From Caulobacteraceae bacterium (GTDB lineage: Bacteria; Pseudomonadota; Alphaproteobacteria; Caulobacterales; Caulobacteraceae), in the NCBI GenBank assembly GCA_025352085.1, contig JANXUA010000108.1:1-41840 (forward strand): a stretch of DNA of 41,840 nucleotides, given 5' to 3'. Position numbers and translations under genes: made by a program. Below the pieces are notes generated by a model. The model did no database searches. It was not told where the DNA came from and saw only the letters and a program-made list of their open reading frames with translations. Each line of letters opens with the position of its first letter. The stretch's first letter is position 1. Shown here piece by piece: positions 27,202 through 35,034 of this stretch.

Positions 27202-28236
27202 CTATTTCAACGCTTTGGCGAAAACGGATGGGACGCTTGCGACGGCTTCGGACGTGGGTGTCCACATCCAGGCGGCGTCGTCGGCCGCGACGGCCGCCTC
27301 CAACACCCTCAATGTCAACGAAAAGTGGGTGAACACGTGCTCGACGGATCCCTTGTCGATCCAGTCGGCGCGAACCGGCGCTACGGCGACGGCTTCGGTC
27401 TGACTGAATGGCGCTGCGCGCCAGTCGGTGGTGGGCAGGGCGAGCATGCCGCCCAGCAGGCCGCGCGGCGGGCGCCGGACGAGGGCGATCTCGCCGCCGC
27501 GAACCATGCGATAGGCGACGCCGTGCCGGTGAGGGCGGGCGGCTTTGGCGGAACGACGCGGATACGTCTCAGGCGCGCCGCCCGCCCGGGCGTGGCAATC
27601 GTACGTGAGTGGGCAAATTTCGCACAGCGGCGATCTGGGCCGACAGACGCCGGAGCCCAAATCCATCAGGGCCTGGGCCCAATCGCCCGGCCGGTCGGCG
27701 GTGACAAGATCGGCGGCGAGGCGCTTCAGCGCCGGCTTCGCGCCGGGCAGCGTCGTCTCGACGGCGAACAGGCGGGCCATCACCCGCTCGACGTTGCCGT
27801 CGACGACATTGGCCGGCCGGTCAAAGGCGATGGCGGCGATGGCCGCGGCGGTATAGTCGCCGACGCCGGGCAGGGTGCGCAGCGCCGCCTCGTTGGCCGG
27901 AAAGACGCCGCCGTGGTCCCTCGCCACCACGCGGGCGCAGGCCAGAAGATTGCGAGCACGGGCGTAGTAACCGAGCCCCGCCCACGCGGCCATGACCTCG
28001 CCGTCCGCCGCCGGCGCCAGATCGCCCACCGTCGGCCAGCGCGTCGTGAAGGCGAGGAAATACGGCGTCGCGTGCGGCACGGTGGTCTGCTGAAGCATGA
28101 TTTCCGACAGCCAGACGCGGTAGGGGTCGGCGCGTTCGCCACCCTTCGCCCGCCACGGCAGGTCGCGGCGATGGCGATCGTACCAGTCGAGCAGGCGCGC
28201 TCTTAGCGCGGCTTTGGCGGGGGCGACGGCGGTCAT
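27202..28236 (-). CDS. mutY: A/G-specific adenine DNA glycosylase
   Basis: MutY removes adenine mispaired with 8-oxoguanine. The 344-residue protein from the ATG at 28236 has the catalytic Glu45 in SEIMLQQT, the helix-hairpin-helix LPGVGDYTAAA, the catalytic Asp146 in VVDGNVERV and the iron-sulfur cysteines Cys198, Cys205, Cys208 and Cys214 (C-x6-C-x2-C-x5-C). A NUDIX-like C-terminal domain that recognises 8-oxoG follows from about 230. An in-frame ATG at 28260 is possible but overlaps the start of the divergent dciA. The frame open to 28806 is a shadow of dciA. The starts of mutY and dciA are only about 22 bases apart. Confidence 0.95.
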   Translation of the reverse strand: MTAVAPAKAALRARLLDWYDRHRRDLPWRAKGGERADPYRVWLSEIMLQQTTVPHATPYFLAFTTRWPTVGDLAPAADGEVMAAWAGLGYYARARNLLACARVVARDHGGVFPANEAALRTLPGVGDYTAAAIAAIAFDRPANVVDGNVERVMARLFAVETTLPGAKPALKRLAADLVTADRPGDWAQALMDLGSGVCRPRSPLCEICPLTYDCHARAGGAPETYPRRSAKAARPHRHGVAYRMVRGGEIALVRRPPRGLLGGMLALPTTDWRAAPFSQTEAVAVAPVRADWIDKGSVEHVFTHFSLTLRVLEAAVAADDAAWMWTPTSEAVASVPSVFAKALK

Positions 28237-28258
28237 CGATACGGCTATACATCGCTTC

Positions 28259-28831
28259 ATGCCCCGTCCGCTCCCCTCGACCGAGGAAGCCGCGCGCATT
28301 CTGCAGGCCAAGCGCACCCGGCCGCAGCGCGCGCCGATTCCGGTCGCCGGACGGGCGTTGACCAAGACGCTCAAGGCGCTCGATACGCGGTTTGGCCAGG
28401 GCGCCGATGGTCTGAAAGCCCGCTGGACCGAAATCGTCGGCGAGGCTCTGGCGCGGCGGACCGAGCCCAGCAAGCTGACCAAATCGCGAACCGGCGAAGG
28501 CGCGTCGCTGGAAATCCGCGTCGAGGGGCCGTCCGCCGCCCTGATCCAGCACCAGGGCGCCGATATCCTGGCGCGGGTGAACCTGTTTCTGGGGAGCGGC
28601 GCGGTCGAACGGCTGCGCATTGTGCAGGGGCCGCTGCGGGGCGCCGCCAAACGAACGGGCTCGGCCGACAAGGCGACCGTCCGCCGTCGCGCGGCCGGGC
28701 CCCTCGACGCCGCCGCCGAAAAGGCCCTGGCGGACGGCTTGGCCGCCTTCCCCGACGGCCCGCTCAAAGCGGCCCTCGCTCGGCTGGGTCGGGAGGTATT
28801 GCGCAACGACGGCGGCGGACCCGCTCGATAA
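28259..28831 (+). CDS. dciA: DUF721 / DciA-family protein
   Basis: The 190-residue protein has an N-terminal basic region and a central DUF721 core (about 35-120). The core includes RWTEIVGEALARRTEPSKL, SLEIRVEGPSAALIQHQGADILARVN and the V-E-x-L-R-I-V strand. DciA proteins load the replicative helicase DnaB in bacteria that lack DnaC. The ATG at 28259 matches the usual MPRPLPS-like beginning; the frame can start at 28214, but that extension overlaps mutY. The C-terminal 70 residues are alanine-rich and not assigned. Confidence 0.82.
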   Translation: MPRPLPSTEEAARILQAKRTRPQRAPIPVAGRALTKTLKALDTRFGQGADGLKARWTEIVGEALARRTEPSKLTKSRTGEGASLEIRVEGPSAALIQHQGADILARVNLFLGSGAVERLRIVQGPLRGAAKRTGSADKATVRRRAAGPLDAAAEKALADGLAAFPDGPLKAALARLGREVLRNDGGGPAR

Positions 28832-28911
28832 GGTCTTCGAAACTTGCGCCGGCGCCCTTGCCTGCGCCAAAAGGATTTCTCCGCGTGATTTGAGAGAATC
28901 GCGCCATTTAG

Positions 28912-28926
28912 GAGCCGTCACGGCTC
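28912..28926. promoter_or_regulatory. 15-bp palindrome upstream of the DsbA-like pair
   Basis: GAGCCGT (28912-28918) and ACGGCTC (28920-28926) are perfect inverted repeats around one C, 22 bases before the ATG. A GAATC (GANTC class) lies at 28896-28900. It could be an operator or a small leader hairpin affecting translation; no partner protein can be named. Confidence 0.4.
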
Positions 28927-28948
28927 GTCAGATCAGGGGTCCCAACCC

Positions 28949-29575
28949 ATGCGTTCGTTCATCACGCTCATCGCCGGCCTCGCCGTCGCCCTCACCCTGA
29001 GCGCCTGTCAGAAACCCGGCGCCTCGGCGGTCACCGCCGACGACATGTCGCTCGGCAATCCAAACGCCAAGGTGACCGTGATCGAATACGCCTCGGTCGC
29101 CTGTCCGCACTGCGCCGACTGGGACATCAATGTCTTTCAGGCCTTCAAGACCAAATATATCGACACCGGCCGGGTTCATTATATCGCCCGCGAGGCGCTG
29201 GTTCACGACCCGGCGATCGCCGCCGCCGGCTTTCTGACCGCCCGCTGCGCCGGGAAGGACAAATATTTCCAGGTCGTCGACGCGATCTATCACGGCCAGG
29301 CGGAGATGGAGAGTTCCGGCAATCCGCGGGCGACCCTGCTCAACATCGCCAAGTCCGCCGGCCTGACGGAGGCGCAGTTCAACGCCTGCATCAATGACGA
29401 GAAGGCTCTCGCGGCGATCAATGCGCGCTGGCAGAAATATATCGATGAAGACAAGATCAACTCCACGCCGACCTTCGTGATCAACGGCAAGGTCTACGAC
29501 AGCGGCGAAATGCCGATGCCGCAGCTGGACGCCGCCATCGCCGCGGCCGAGGGCGCCAAAAAGGCCGGTTCGTGA
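28949..29575 (+). CDS. DsbA-like thioredoxin-fold lipoprotein
   Basis: The 208-residue protein has a lipoprotein signal with lipobox LSAC (Cys20), then a thioredoxin fold with the redox motif Cys52-Pro-His-Cys55 and the cis-proline segment STPTFVING. The CPHC motif is that of DsbA-type oxidases, which form disulfide bonds in the periplasm; here the enzyme would be membrane-anchored. It overlaps a second, very similar gene by four bases (GTGA), showing tandem duplication. No DsbB is in the window. Confidence 0.88.
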   Translation: MRSFITLIAGLAVALTLSACQKPGASAVTADDMSLGNPNAKVTVIEYASVACPHCADWDINVFQAFKTKYIDTGRVHYIAREALVHDPAIAAAGFLTARCAGKDKYFQVVDAIYHGQAEMESSGNPRATLLNIAKSAGLTEAQFNACINDEKALAAINARWQKYIDEDKINSTPTFVINGKVYDSGEMPMPQLDAAIAAAEGAKKAGS

Positions 29576-30180
29576 GCCGAGGCGCTCGCCAAAACCTCTC
29601 GGCTTTGAGCGCCGTCGTTCTGGCGCTCGTGGGCGGCGGCGCGCAGGCCGGGACGGCGCCGGCCGCGCCGAACATGGCTCTTGGCAATCCCGGAGCGCGG
29701 GTGACCGTGATCGAATACGCCTCGGTCGGCTGTTCGCACTGTGCGGTGTGGGCGCGCGAGGTCTTCCCTAAGTTCAAGGCCAAATACATCGCCACCGGCA
29801 AGGTGCGGTTCGAGTTCCACGAAATGCTGACCGGCGAGCCGACCCTGGCCGCCGCCGGCTTCCTGACCGCCCGCTGCGCCGACCCAAAACGATATTTCCA
29901 GGTGATCGACGCGGTGTTTGCCCGCCAGGACGACATCATCAAGGCGCGCGGCCCTGGCATTCTGACCGGCATCGCCAAGGACGCCGGCCTCAGCCAGGAC
30001 CGCTTCACCGCCTGCCTGAAGGACGAGGGAGCGCTGAACGCCCTGGATGACCGCACCCAGCGCGACGCCCGCGACCACGGCGTCACCGGCACCCCGACCT
30101 TCTTTATCGGCGGTAAAAAGCTGGAGGGCGAGCAGAGCCTTGCCGCCTTGGACGCGGCCATCGCCGGCGCGAAACGCTAG
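29572..30180 (+). CDS. DsbA-like thioredoxin-fold protein, tandem paralogue
   Basis: The 202-residue product starts at GTG overlapping the upstream stop. It has a conventional signal peptide (cleavage expected near GGAQA) rather than a lipobox, so the pair probably occupies different sites: soluble here, lipid-anchored upstream. The redox motif is Cys54-Ser-His-Cys57 instead of CPHC, and the cis-proline segment is GTPTFFIGG. The sequence around VTVIEYASV is nearly identical in DNA between the two genes, and AAAGFLTARCA is shared. The change in the central dipeptide should alter redox potential. Confidence 0.87.
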   Translation: MSRGARQNLSALSAVVLALVGGGAQAGTAPAAPNMALGNPGARVTVIEYASVGCSHCAVWAREVFPKFKAKYIATGKVRFEFHEMLTGEPTLAAAGFLTARCADPKRYFQVIDAVFARQDDIIKARGPGILTGIAKDAGLSQDRFTACLKDEGALNALDDRTQRDARDHGVTGTPTFFIGGKKLEGEQSLAALDAAIAGAKR

Positions 30181-30189
30181 AGGACGGGG

Positions 30190-33100
30190 GTGCGGTTCTC
30201 CAGGCTACGTCTGGCGGGGTTCAAATCCTTCGTCGAACCGACCGACTTTCATATCGAGCCCGGCCTGACCGGCGTTGTCGGGCCTAACGGCTGCGGCAAG
30301 TCAAATCTTCTGGAGGCGATCCGCTGGGTCATGGGCGCCGCCTCGGCCAAGGCCATGCGCGGCGAGGGCATGGACGACGTGATCTTCGCCGGATCGGGCG
30401 CGCGGCCCGCCCGCAATCACGCCGAGGTGCGCCTCACCATCGACAACGCCGACCGCACCGCGCCGGCCAAGTTCAACGACCATCCGGTCCTGGAGATCAG
30501 CCGCCGCATCGATCGCGGGGCCGGTTCGACCTTCCGGATCAACGGTGCGGAAGTTCGCGCCCGCGACGTCCAGCTCCTGTTCGCCGACGCCTCCACTGGG
30601 GCCAATTCCCCGGCCCTGGTGCGTCAGGGCCAGATTTCCGAGCTGATCGCCGCCAAGCCGCAGAATCGGCGGCTCATTCTGGAGGAAGCCGCCGGAGTGT
30701 CGGGCCTGCACGGTCGTCGGCATGAGGCGGAGCTGCGCGTGCGCGCCGCCGAGGCCAACCTCGAACGCCTTGGCGATCTGGCCGGCGAGTTGGAGACCAA
30801 CCTGAACCGCCTGCGCCGCGAGGCGCGCGCGGCGGGCCGCTACAAGAAGCTCGCCGCTGAAATCCGTAGCCTGCAAAGCGCGGTTCTTCATGCGCGCTGG
30901 ACCCAGGCCGCCGGGCTGCTGGCGCTCGCCGAAGCCGAAGCGATCAAGGCGCGCGGCGAGACCGAACTGGCCGCCCGCGCCGCCGCCGTAGCCTCAACCG
31001 CCGCCCTCACCGCTCAGGCCGCGATCGCGCCGCTGCGGGATGAAGACGCCGCCGCCAGCGCGATCCTGCATCGGTTGGCGATCGAAAAGGACCGATTGGA
31101 CGCCGCCCTCGACGCTGCCTCGCGCGAGGTCGGGCGCCTGACCGCCGAGATCGCCCGCATCGACGCCGACGCGGCGCGGGAAGATCAGGTCGCGCTCGAC
31201 GCGCGCGTGGCTACGGCCCGGCTGACCGCCGAGATGCAAGATGTTGAGGCGGAGATCGCCCACGCCCCCGAACGCCTGCCGCAGCTGCAGGCCGCGCTGG
31301 CGGCGGCGGAAGCCGACCGCGCCGGCGCCGAAGCGGCGGTTGAAGCTCTGGCCACCGAGGTCGCCGCGAGCCAGGCGCAGGCGCGCGGCGCTCAAGGCCG
31401 TCTGGCCGACGACGCCGCGCGTCTGGCGCGGATCGCCGCGGCCCACGCGCAGGCGACGCGGGAGCGCGAAGCTGTGGGACCGGCGAGCGATCCGCGAATG
31501 GATGTTGCCGAACGGGCTCTGGTGACGGCGTTGGCCGCCGTAACCCAGGCGCGCGCCGCCCTTGAGGCCGCCGAGACGGCCCGGGGCGACGCCGCCCGCG
31601 CCGAGGCCGACGCCCGCCAGACCATGCGCCAAGCCGAGGATGACCTCGCAGGTCGCACGGTCGAGACCCGCGCTCTGCAGCGACTAAGCCCGGCGTCCGG
31701 TTCCGGCGGCTACCCGCCGGTTCTGGAGCAAGTGTCGCCGCAGGCCGGATTGGAGGCGGCTCTGGCGGCGGCGTTGGGTGATGATCTCTCCGCCCCCGCC
31801 GACAGCCGCGCGCCGTCGTATTGGGGTGGCCGGGAGGCGCTCAAGGCGCCCGCCTGGCCGCCCGGCGTGACCGCCCTGGCGCCGCTGATCGCCGCCCCGC
31901 CCGCCTTGGCGGCGCGTCTGGCCTTCACCGGCCTGGCGGACCGCGGCGACGGACCGCGTCTGCAGGCCGATCTGCCGCCCGGAGCCCGCCTGGTGTCGCG
32001 CGAGGGCGATCTTTGGCGATGGGATGGCTTCACCGTCAAGCGCGACGCGCCGTCGCCGGCCCAGGTTCGCCTGCAGCAAAAGAGCCGACTCGCCGTGCTG
32101 GAGGCGGAGATCGCCGCCCTGACCCCCGCCGCCGCCGCCGCCAAGGCCGCGCACGGCGAGGCTGCCGCCGCCCTCGCCACCGCCGAACAACGCGTCCGCC
32201 AGAGCCGCGCCGCGCCGCTGGAGGCCGAGAACGCGGCGACCCAGGCGCGCGAGGCCCTTGACGGTCTGCAACGCGCGGCCGCCCAACGCGACGCCCGCGC
32301 CAGTGCGCTTGGGGAAACCCTCGCCCGCCTGACCGCCGAGCGCGACGAGGCGACGCGCGCGGCGGAGAAATCGCGGGCAGAGGCGGAGGCTCACGGCCAG
32401 GACGACGCCCTTGCCGGACGGTTGGCTCAAGCCCGCGAGGCCGCCGCCACCCTGCGCGAAGCGGCCTCGGCGGCGCGGGCGACGCTGGATATGGAGACCG
32501 CCGGCCGCGATGATCGGACCCGGCGGCTGCAGCGCCTGCGCGCCGACCTCGCCGATTGGACGCGTCGCGCCGAAGGGGCACGCGGACGCGTCGTTCACCT
32601 GGCCAGGGATCGTGACGGCGCCGTCGCCGCCCACGCCGTGGCGCAAAGTGCGCCCAAGGAAGTCGAGGCGCGCCGCCTTCGCCTGATTGACGACCTCACC
32701 GTCGCCGAGACCCGCAAGGCCAAGGCCGGTGATGCGCTGGCCATGGCCGAAACGGCGCGCGTGGGCGCCGATCAGGGCGCGCGCGCCGCCGACGCCCACG
32801 CCGCCGACACGCGCGAGGCGCGCGCGGGTTGCGAGGCCCGCCTGGACGCCGCGCGCCAGCGCCTCGCCGACCACGCCGCCACACTTACCGAGGCCACCGG
32901 CCTCACCCCGCACGAGCTTGGTCGAAAGCTTAAGACCGAAGCGGTCGCCATTCCCGGCGAGGTCGACGGCGCCGAGGGCCACCTTGCGGCGCTCGAACGC
33001 GACCGCGACGCCATCGGCGCGGTCAATCTGCGCGCCGAGGAAGAGGCGACGGAACTGGCCGAGCGTCTGGCCGCCATGGCCGCCGAGCGGGAGGATCTGA

Positions 33101-33636
33101 CCGGCGCGCTCGGCAAGCTGCGCACCGCCATCGCCGAGTTGAACGCCGAGGGCCGCGAGCGCCTCCTCGCCGCCTTCGAGATCATCGACGGCCATTTCCG
33201 CGACTTGTTCACCACCCTGTTCCAGGGCGGCGCCGCCGAGCTTCGCCTGGTTGAATCCGAAGACCCGCTCGAAGCGGGTCTGGAAATCTTCGCCTGTCCG
33301 CCCGGCAAGCGCATGGCGGTGATGAGCCTGATGAGCGGCGGCGAGCAGGCCCTGACCGCCGTTGCCTTGATCTTCGCCGTCTTCCTCGCCAATCCCGCCC
33401 CGATCTGTGTCCTCGACGAAGTCGACGCGCCGCTCGACGACGCCAACGTGGAGCGGTTTTGCAATCTGCTCGCCGCCATGCGCAGCCGCGCCACCACGCG
33501 CTTCATCACCATCACCCACAACCCTCTGACCATGTCGCGCATGGACCGATTGTTCGGCGTGACCATGCGCGAACGCGGCGTCTCGCAACTGGTGTCGGTT
33601 GATCTGCGCCAGGCGGCGGAGTTGGCGGAGGCGTAG
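30190..33636 (+). CDS. smc: Chromosome segregation protein SMC
   Basis: SMC dimers organise and segregate the chromosome with ScpA/ScpB. The 1148-residue protein has the N-terminal ATP-binding site GPNGCGKSN (residues 31-39), a long alanine/arginine/glutamate-rich coiled coil (about 165-500), a hinge (about 505-620), a returning coil, and the C-terminal head with signature MSGGEQAL (about 1048) and Walker [12 protein letters not shown] (about 1075). Translation begins at GTG, ten bases after the DsbA-like stop, with AGAGGACGGGG upstream. scpA and scpB are not nearby. A 634-codon opposite-strand frame is a shadow. Confidence 0.95.
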   Translation: MRFSRLRLAGFKSFVEPTDFHIEPGLTGVVGPNGCGKSNLLEAIRWVMGAASAKAMRGEGMDDVIFAGSGARPARNHAEVRLTIDNADRTAPAKFNDHPVLEISRRIDRGAGSTFRINGAEVRARDVQLLFADASTGANSPALVRQGQISELIAAKPQNRRLILEEAAGVSGLHGRRHEAELRVRAAEANLERLGDLAGELETNLNRLRREARAAGRYKKLAAEIRSLQSAVLHARWTQAAGLLALAEAEAIKARGETELAARAAAVASTAALTAQAAIAPLRDEDAAASAILHRLAIEKDRLDAALDAASREVGRLTAEIARIDADAAREDQVALDARVATARLTAEMQDVEAEIAHAPERLPQLQAALAAAEADRAGAEAAVEALATEVAASQAQARGAQGRLADDAARLARIAAAHAQATREREAVGPASDPRMDVAERALVTALAAVTQARAALEAAETARGDAARAEADARQTMRQAEDDLAGRTVETRALQRLSPASGSGGYPPVLEQVSPQAGLEAALAAALGDDLSAPADSRAPSYWGGREALKAPAWPPGVTALAPLIAAPPALAARLAFTGLADRGDGPRLQADLPPGARLVSREGDLWRWDGFTVKRDAPSPAQVRLQQKSRLAVLEAEIAALTPAAAAAKAAHGEAAAALATAEQRVRQSRAAPLEAENAATQAREALDGLQRAAAQRDARASALGETLARLTAERDEATRAAEKSRAEAEAHGQDDALAGRLAQAREAAATLREAASAARATLDMETAGRDDRTRRLQRLRADLADWTRRAEGARGRVVHLARDRDGAVAAHAVAQSAPKEVEARRLRLIDDLTVAETRKAKAGDALAMAETARVGADQGARAADAHAADTREARAGCEARLDAARQRLADHAATLTEATGLTPHELGRKLKTEAVAIPGEVDGAEGHLAALERDRDAIGAVNLRAEEEATELAERLAAMAAEREDLTGALGKLRTAIAELNAEGRERLLAAFEIIDGHFRDLFTTLFQGGAAELRLVESEDPLEAGLEIFACPPGKRMAVMSLMSGGEQALTAVALIFAVFLANPAPICVLDEVDAPLDDANVERFCNLLAAMRSRATTRFITITHNPLTMSRMDRLFGVTMRERGVSQLVSVDLRQAAELAEA

Positions 33637-33656
33637 CGTATTCGGACGATATGATC

Positions 33657-33836
33657 CTAATCGGTGCGCCCGGCGGCGTCTTCGGCCGATTGAGCTGATT
33701 TGCTGGCGAGTATCTGCAAAAAGGCCAGCCAGACCTTGATCGGCGCGGGTTCGCCCGGAACCGACAAAGCCGACGAGATCGCCCGGTCGGGAGTCTGCAG
33801 ATGAATGCGCACCGATTTGTGGGCCGCCCCGGTCAT
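33657..33836 (-). CDS. Small ORF of 59 codons coupled to the aminotransferase gene
   Basis: The ATG follows the aminotransferase stop by one base (TGAGATG), a classic translational-coupling arrangement. The 59-residue product starts MTGAAHKSVRIHLQTPDRA, contains one hydrophobic stretch (IKVWLAFLQIL) and ends AEDAAGRTD. About three quarters of its codons end in G or C, as in neighbouring genes. I recognise no family. It fills the space between smc and the aminotransferase gene, converging with smc. Coupling and codon use support it, but it could be a chance frame. Confidence 0.5.
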   Translation of the reverse strand: MTGAAHKSVRIHLQTPDRAISSALSVPGEPAPIKVWLAFLQILASKSAQSAEDAAGRTD

Positions 33837-33837
33837 C

Positions 33838-34950
33838 TCACCGCCTCGCCGATTTCATCGCCGCCGAGATCGCCGCGAGGCCGCCGGCCAGTTCCTCCGG
33901 CGTTGGCCAGCCATAGCCGATCCGGAAATACCGGTCCGGTTGTTCGAACCAGTGACCGGGGCCGACCCAGGCGCCGTGGTCGTCGTTGAGGGCGCGGTAA
34001 AAGGCGGCGACATCGACGCGCGCGTCGGCGCGGATGCGCGGGAAACAGACGCCGCCGCCGTCCGGTCGGACCCATTCCAGGGCGCCTTCGCCCGCGATCC
34101 AATGCTCGACCACGCCGAAGGCGCCCGCCAGTCGCGTCCCATTGCCGGTGAACCAGTCGTCGGCGCCGCGCAGGGCGTGCGCCGCGATCGCCTCGTCGAC
34201 CACGCTCCCGCAGATGCCGATCTGCTCCTTGGCGCACAGGAACCGGTTCATCAGATCCTTGTCGCGACAGGCGATCCAACCGATGCGGATGCCGGGTATG
34301 CCGTAACTTTTCGACAGCGAACAAACGCTGATCGCCCGCTCGCTCAGCGTGGCGGCGACGGGCAGGGGCACGCCGAAGCTCATGTCGCGATAGGTTTCGT
34401 CGATGAGCAGGCGCGCGCCGGAGCGTTCGCAAAGGGTGACCGCGCCGGCGAGATGATCGGCGGTCATCGAAACGCCGGTGGGGTTGTGCGGCGTCGTCAG
34501 GCTGATCAGCCGCGTGGTCGGGCGAAGGCGGCGGGCGATGTCGTCGACATCGAGGGCAAACCCTTTGTCGAAATCGAGATCCACATAGTCGATGTCGCAA
34601 CCGAGCGCCTTGGGCGTCTCGATATTGGTGGCGTAGTTGGGCCGCTCGACGATCATGTGATCGGCTTTGTCCAGGAGGGTGAGGGCGACAATGAACAGGG
34701 CCGCCGACGCGCCGGCGGTCACCAGGATGTCGTCGGCGACCAGCCCGCCGCCGGCCCGCGCGGCGATCAACGCCCTAAGCTCGGGAGCGCCAAGGTGGTC
34801 GGTGTAGCACAGCGTCAGGGCGTTCAGATCAAGTCCAAGCTCGCCGAGCGTGCGATCGCGCACCGACGACTCGGTCAGGTTGAAGCGCAGGCGCTCATAG
34901 CCGAGCTGCTCGGGAGATTCCGCCTCGATGGGCATCCTGGGAAAGTGCAT
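33838..34950 (-). CDS. PLP-dependent aminotransferase, class I/II
   Basis: The 370-residue protein (ATG at 34950) has the fold-type I features: the glycine-rich TAGASAAL phosphate loop, TPHNPTGVSM, the Asp that contacts the PLP nitrogen in IDETYRD, and the Schiff-base lysine Lys214 in SLSKSYGIPGIRIGW. A late RFRIGYG-like segment (YFRIGYGW) holds the substrate-carboxylate arginine. The amino-acid specificity cannot be predicted. No Shine-Dalgarno sequence is evident; the frame is open to 35019. It lies downstream of the M16 peptidase on the same strand and upstream of a coupled small ORF. Confidence 0.88.
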   Translation of the reverse strand: MHFPRMPIEAESPEQLGYERLRFNLTESSVRDRTLGELGLDLNALTLCYTDHLGAPELRALIAARAGGGLVADDILVTAGASAALFIVALTLLDKADHMIVERPNYATNIETPKALGCDIDYVDLDFDKGFALDVDDIARRLRPTTRLISLTTPHNPTGVSMTADHLAGAVTLCERSGARLLIDETYRDMSFGVPLPVAATLSERAISVCSLSKSYGIPGIRIGWIACRDKDLMNRFLCAKEQIGICGSVVDEAIAAHALRGADDWFTGNGTRLAGAFGVVEHWIAGEGALEWVRPDGGGVCFPRIRADARVDVAAFYRALNDDHGAWVGPGHWFEQPDRYFRIGYGWPTPEELAGGLAAISAAMKSARR

Positions 34951-35034
34951 CGATCGGGCCCCGGTCGTCAGTGAGTTTGTCACATCGGGGCGTGGCGCTT
35001 GTCCAGCGATGATACGCATTTGTGCGGACGCGCG

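Noticed and set aside
31684-33588. A 634-codon minus-strand frame opposite smc
   Set aside because: Antisense shadow of the SMC coiled coil and head; no recognisable motifs.
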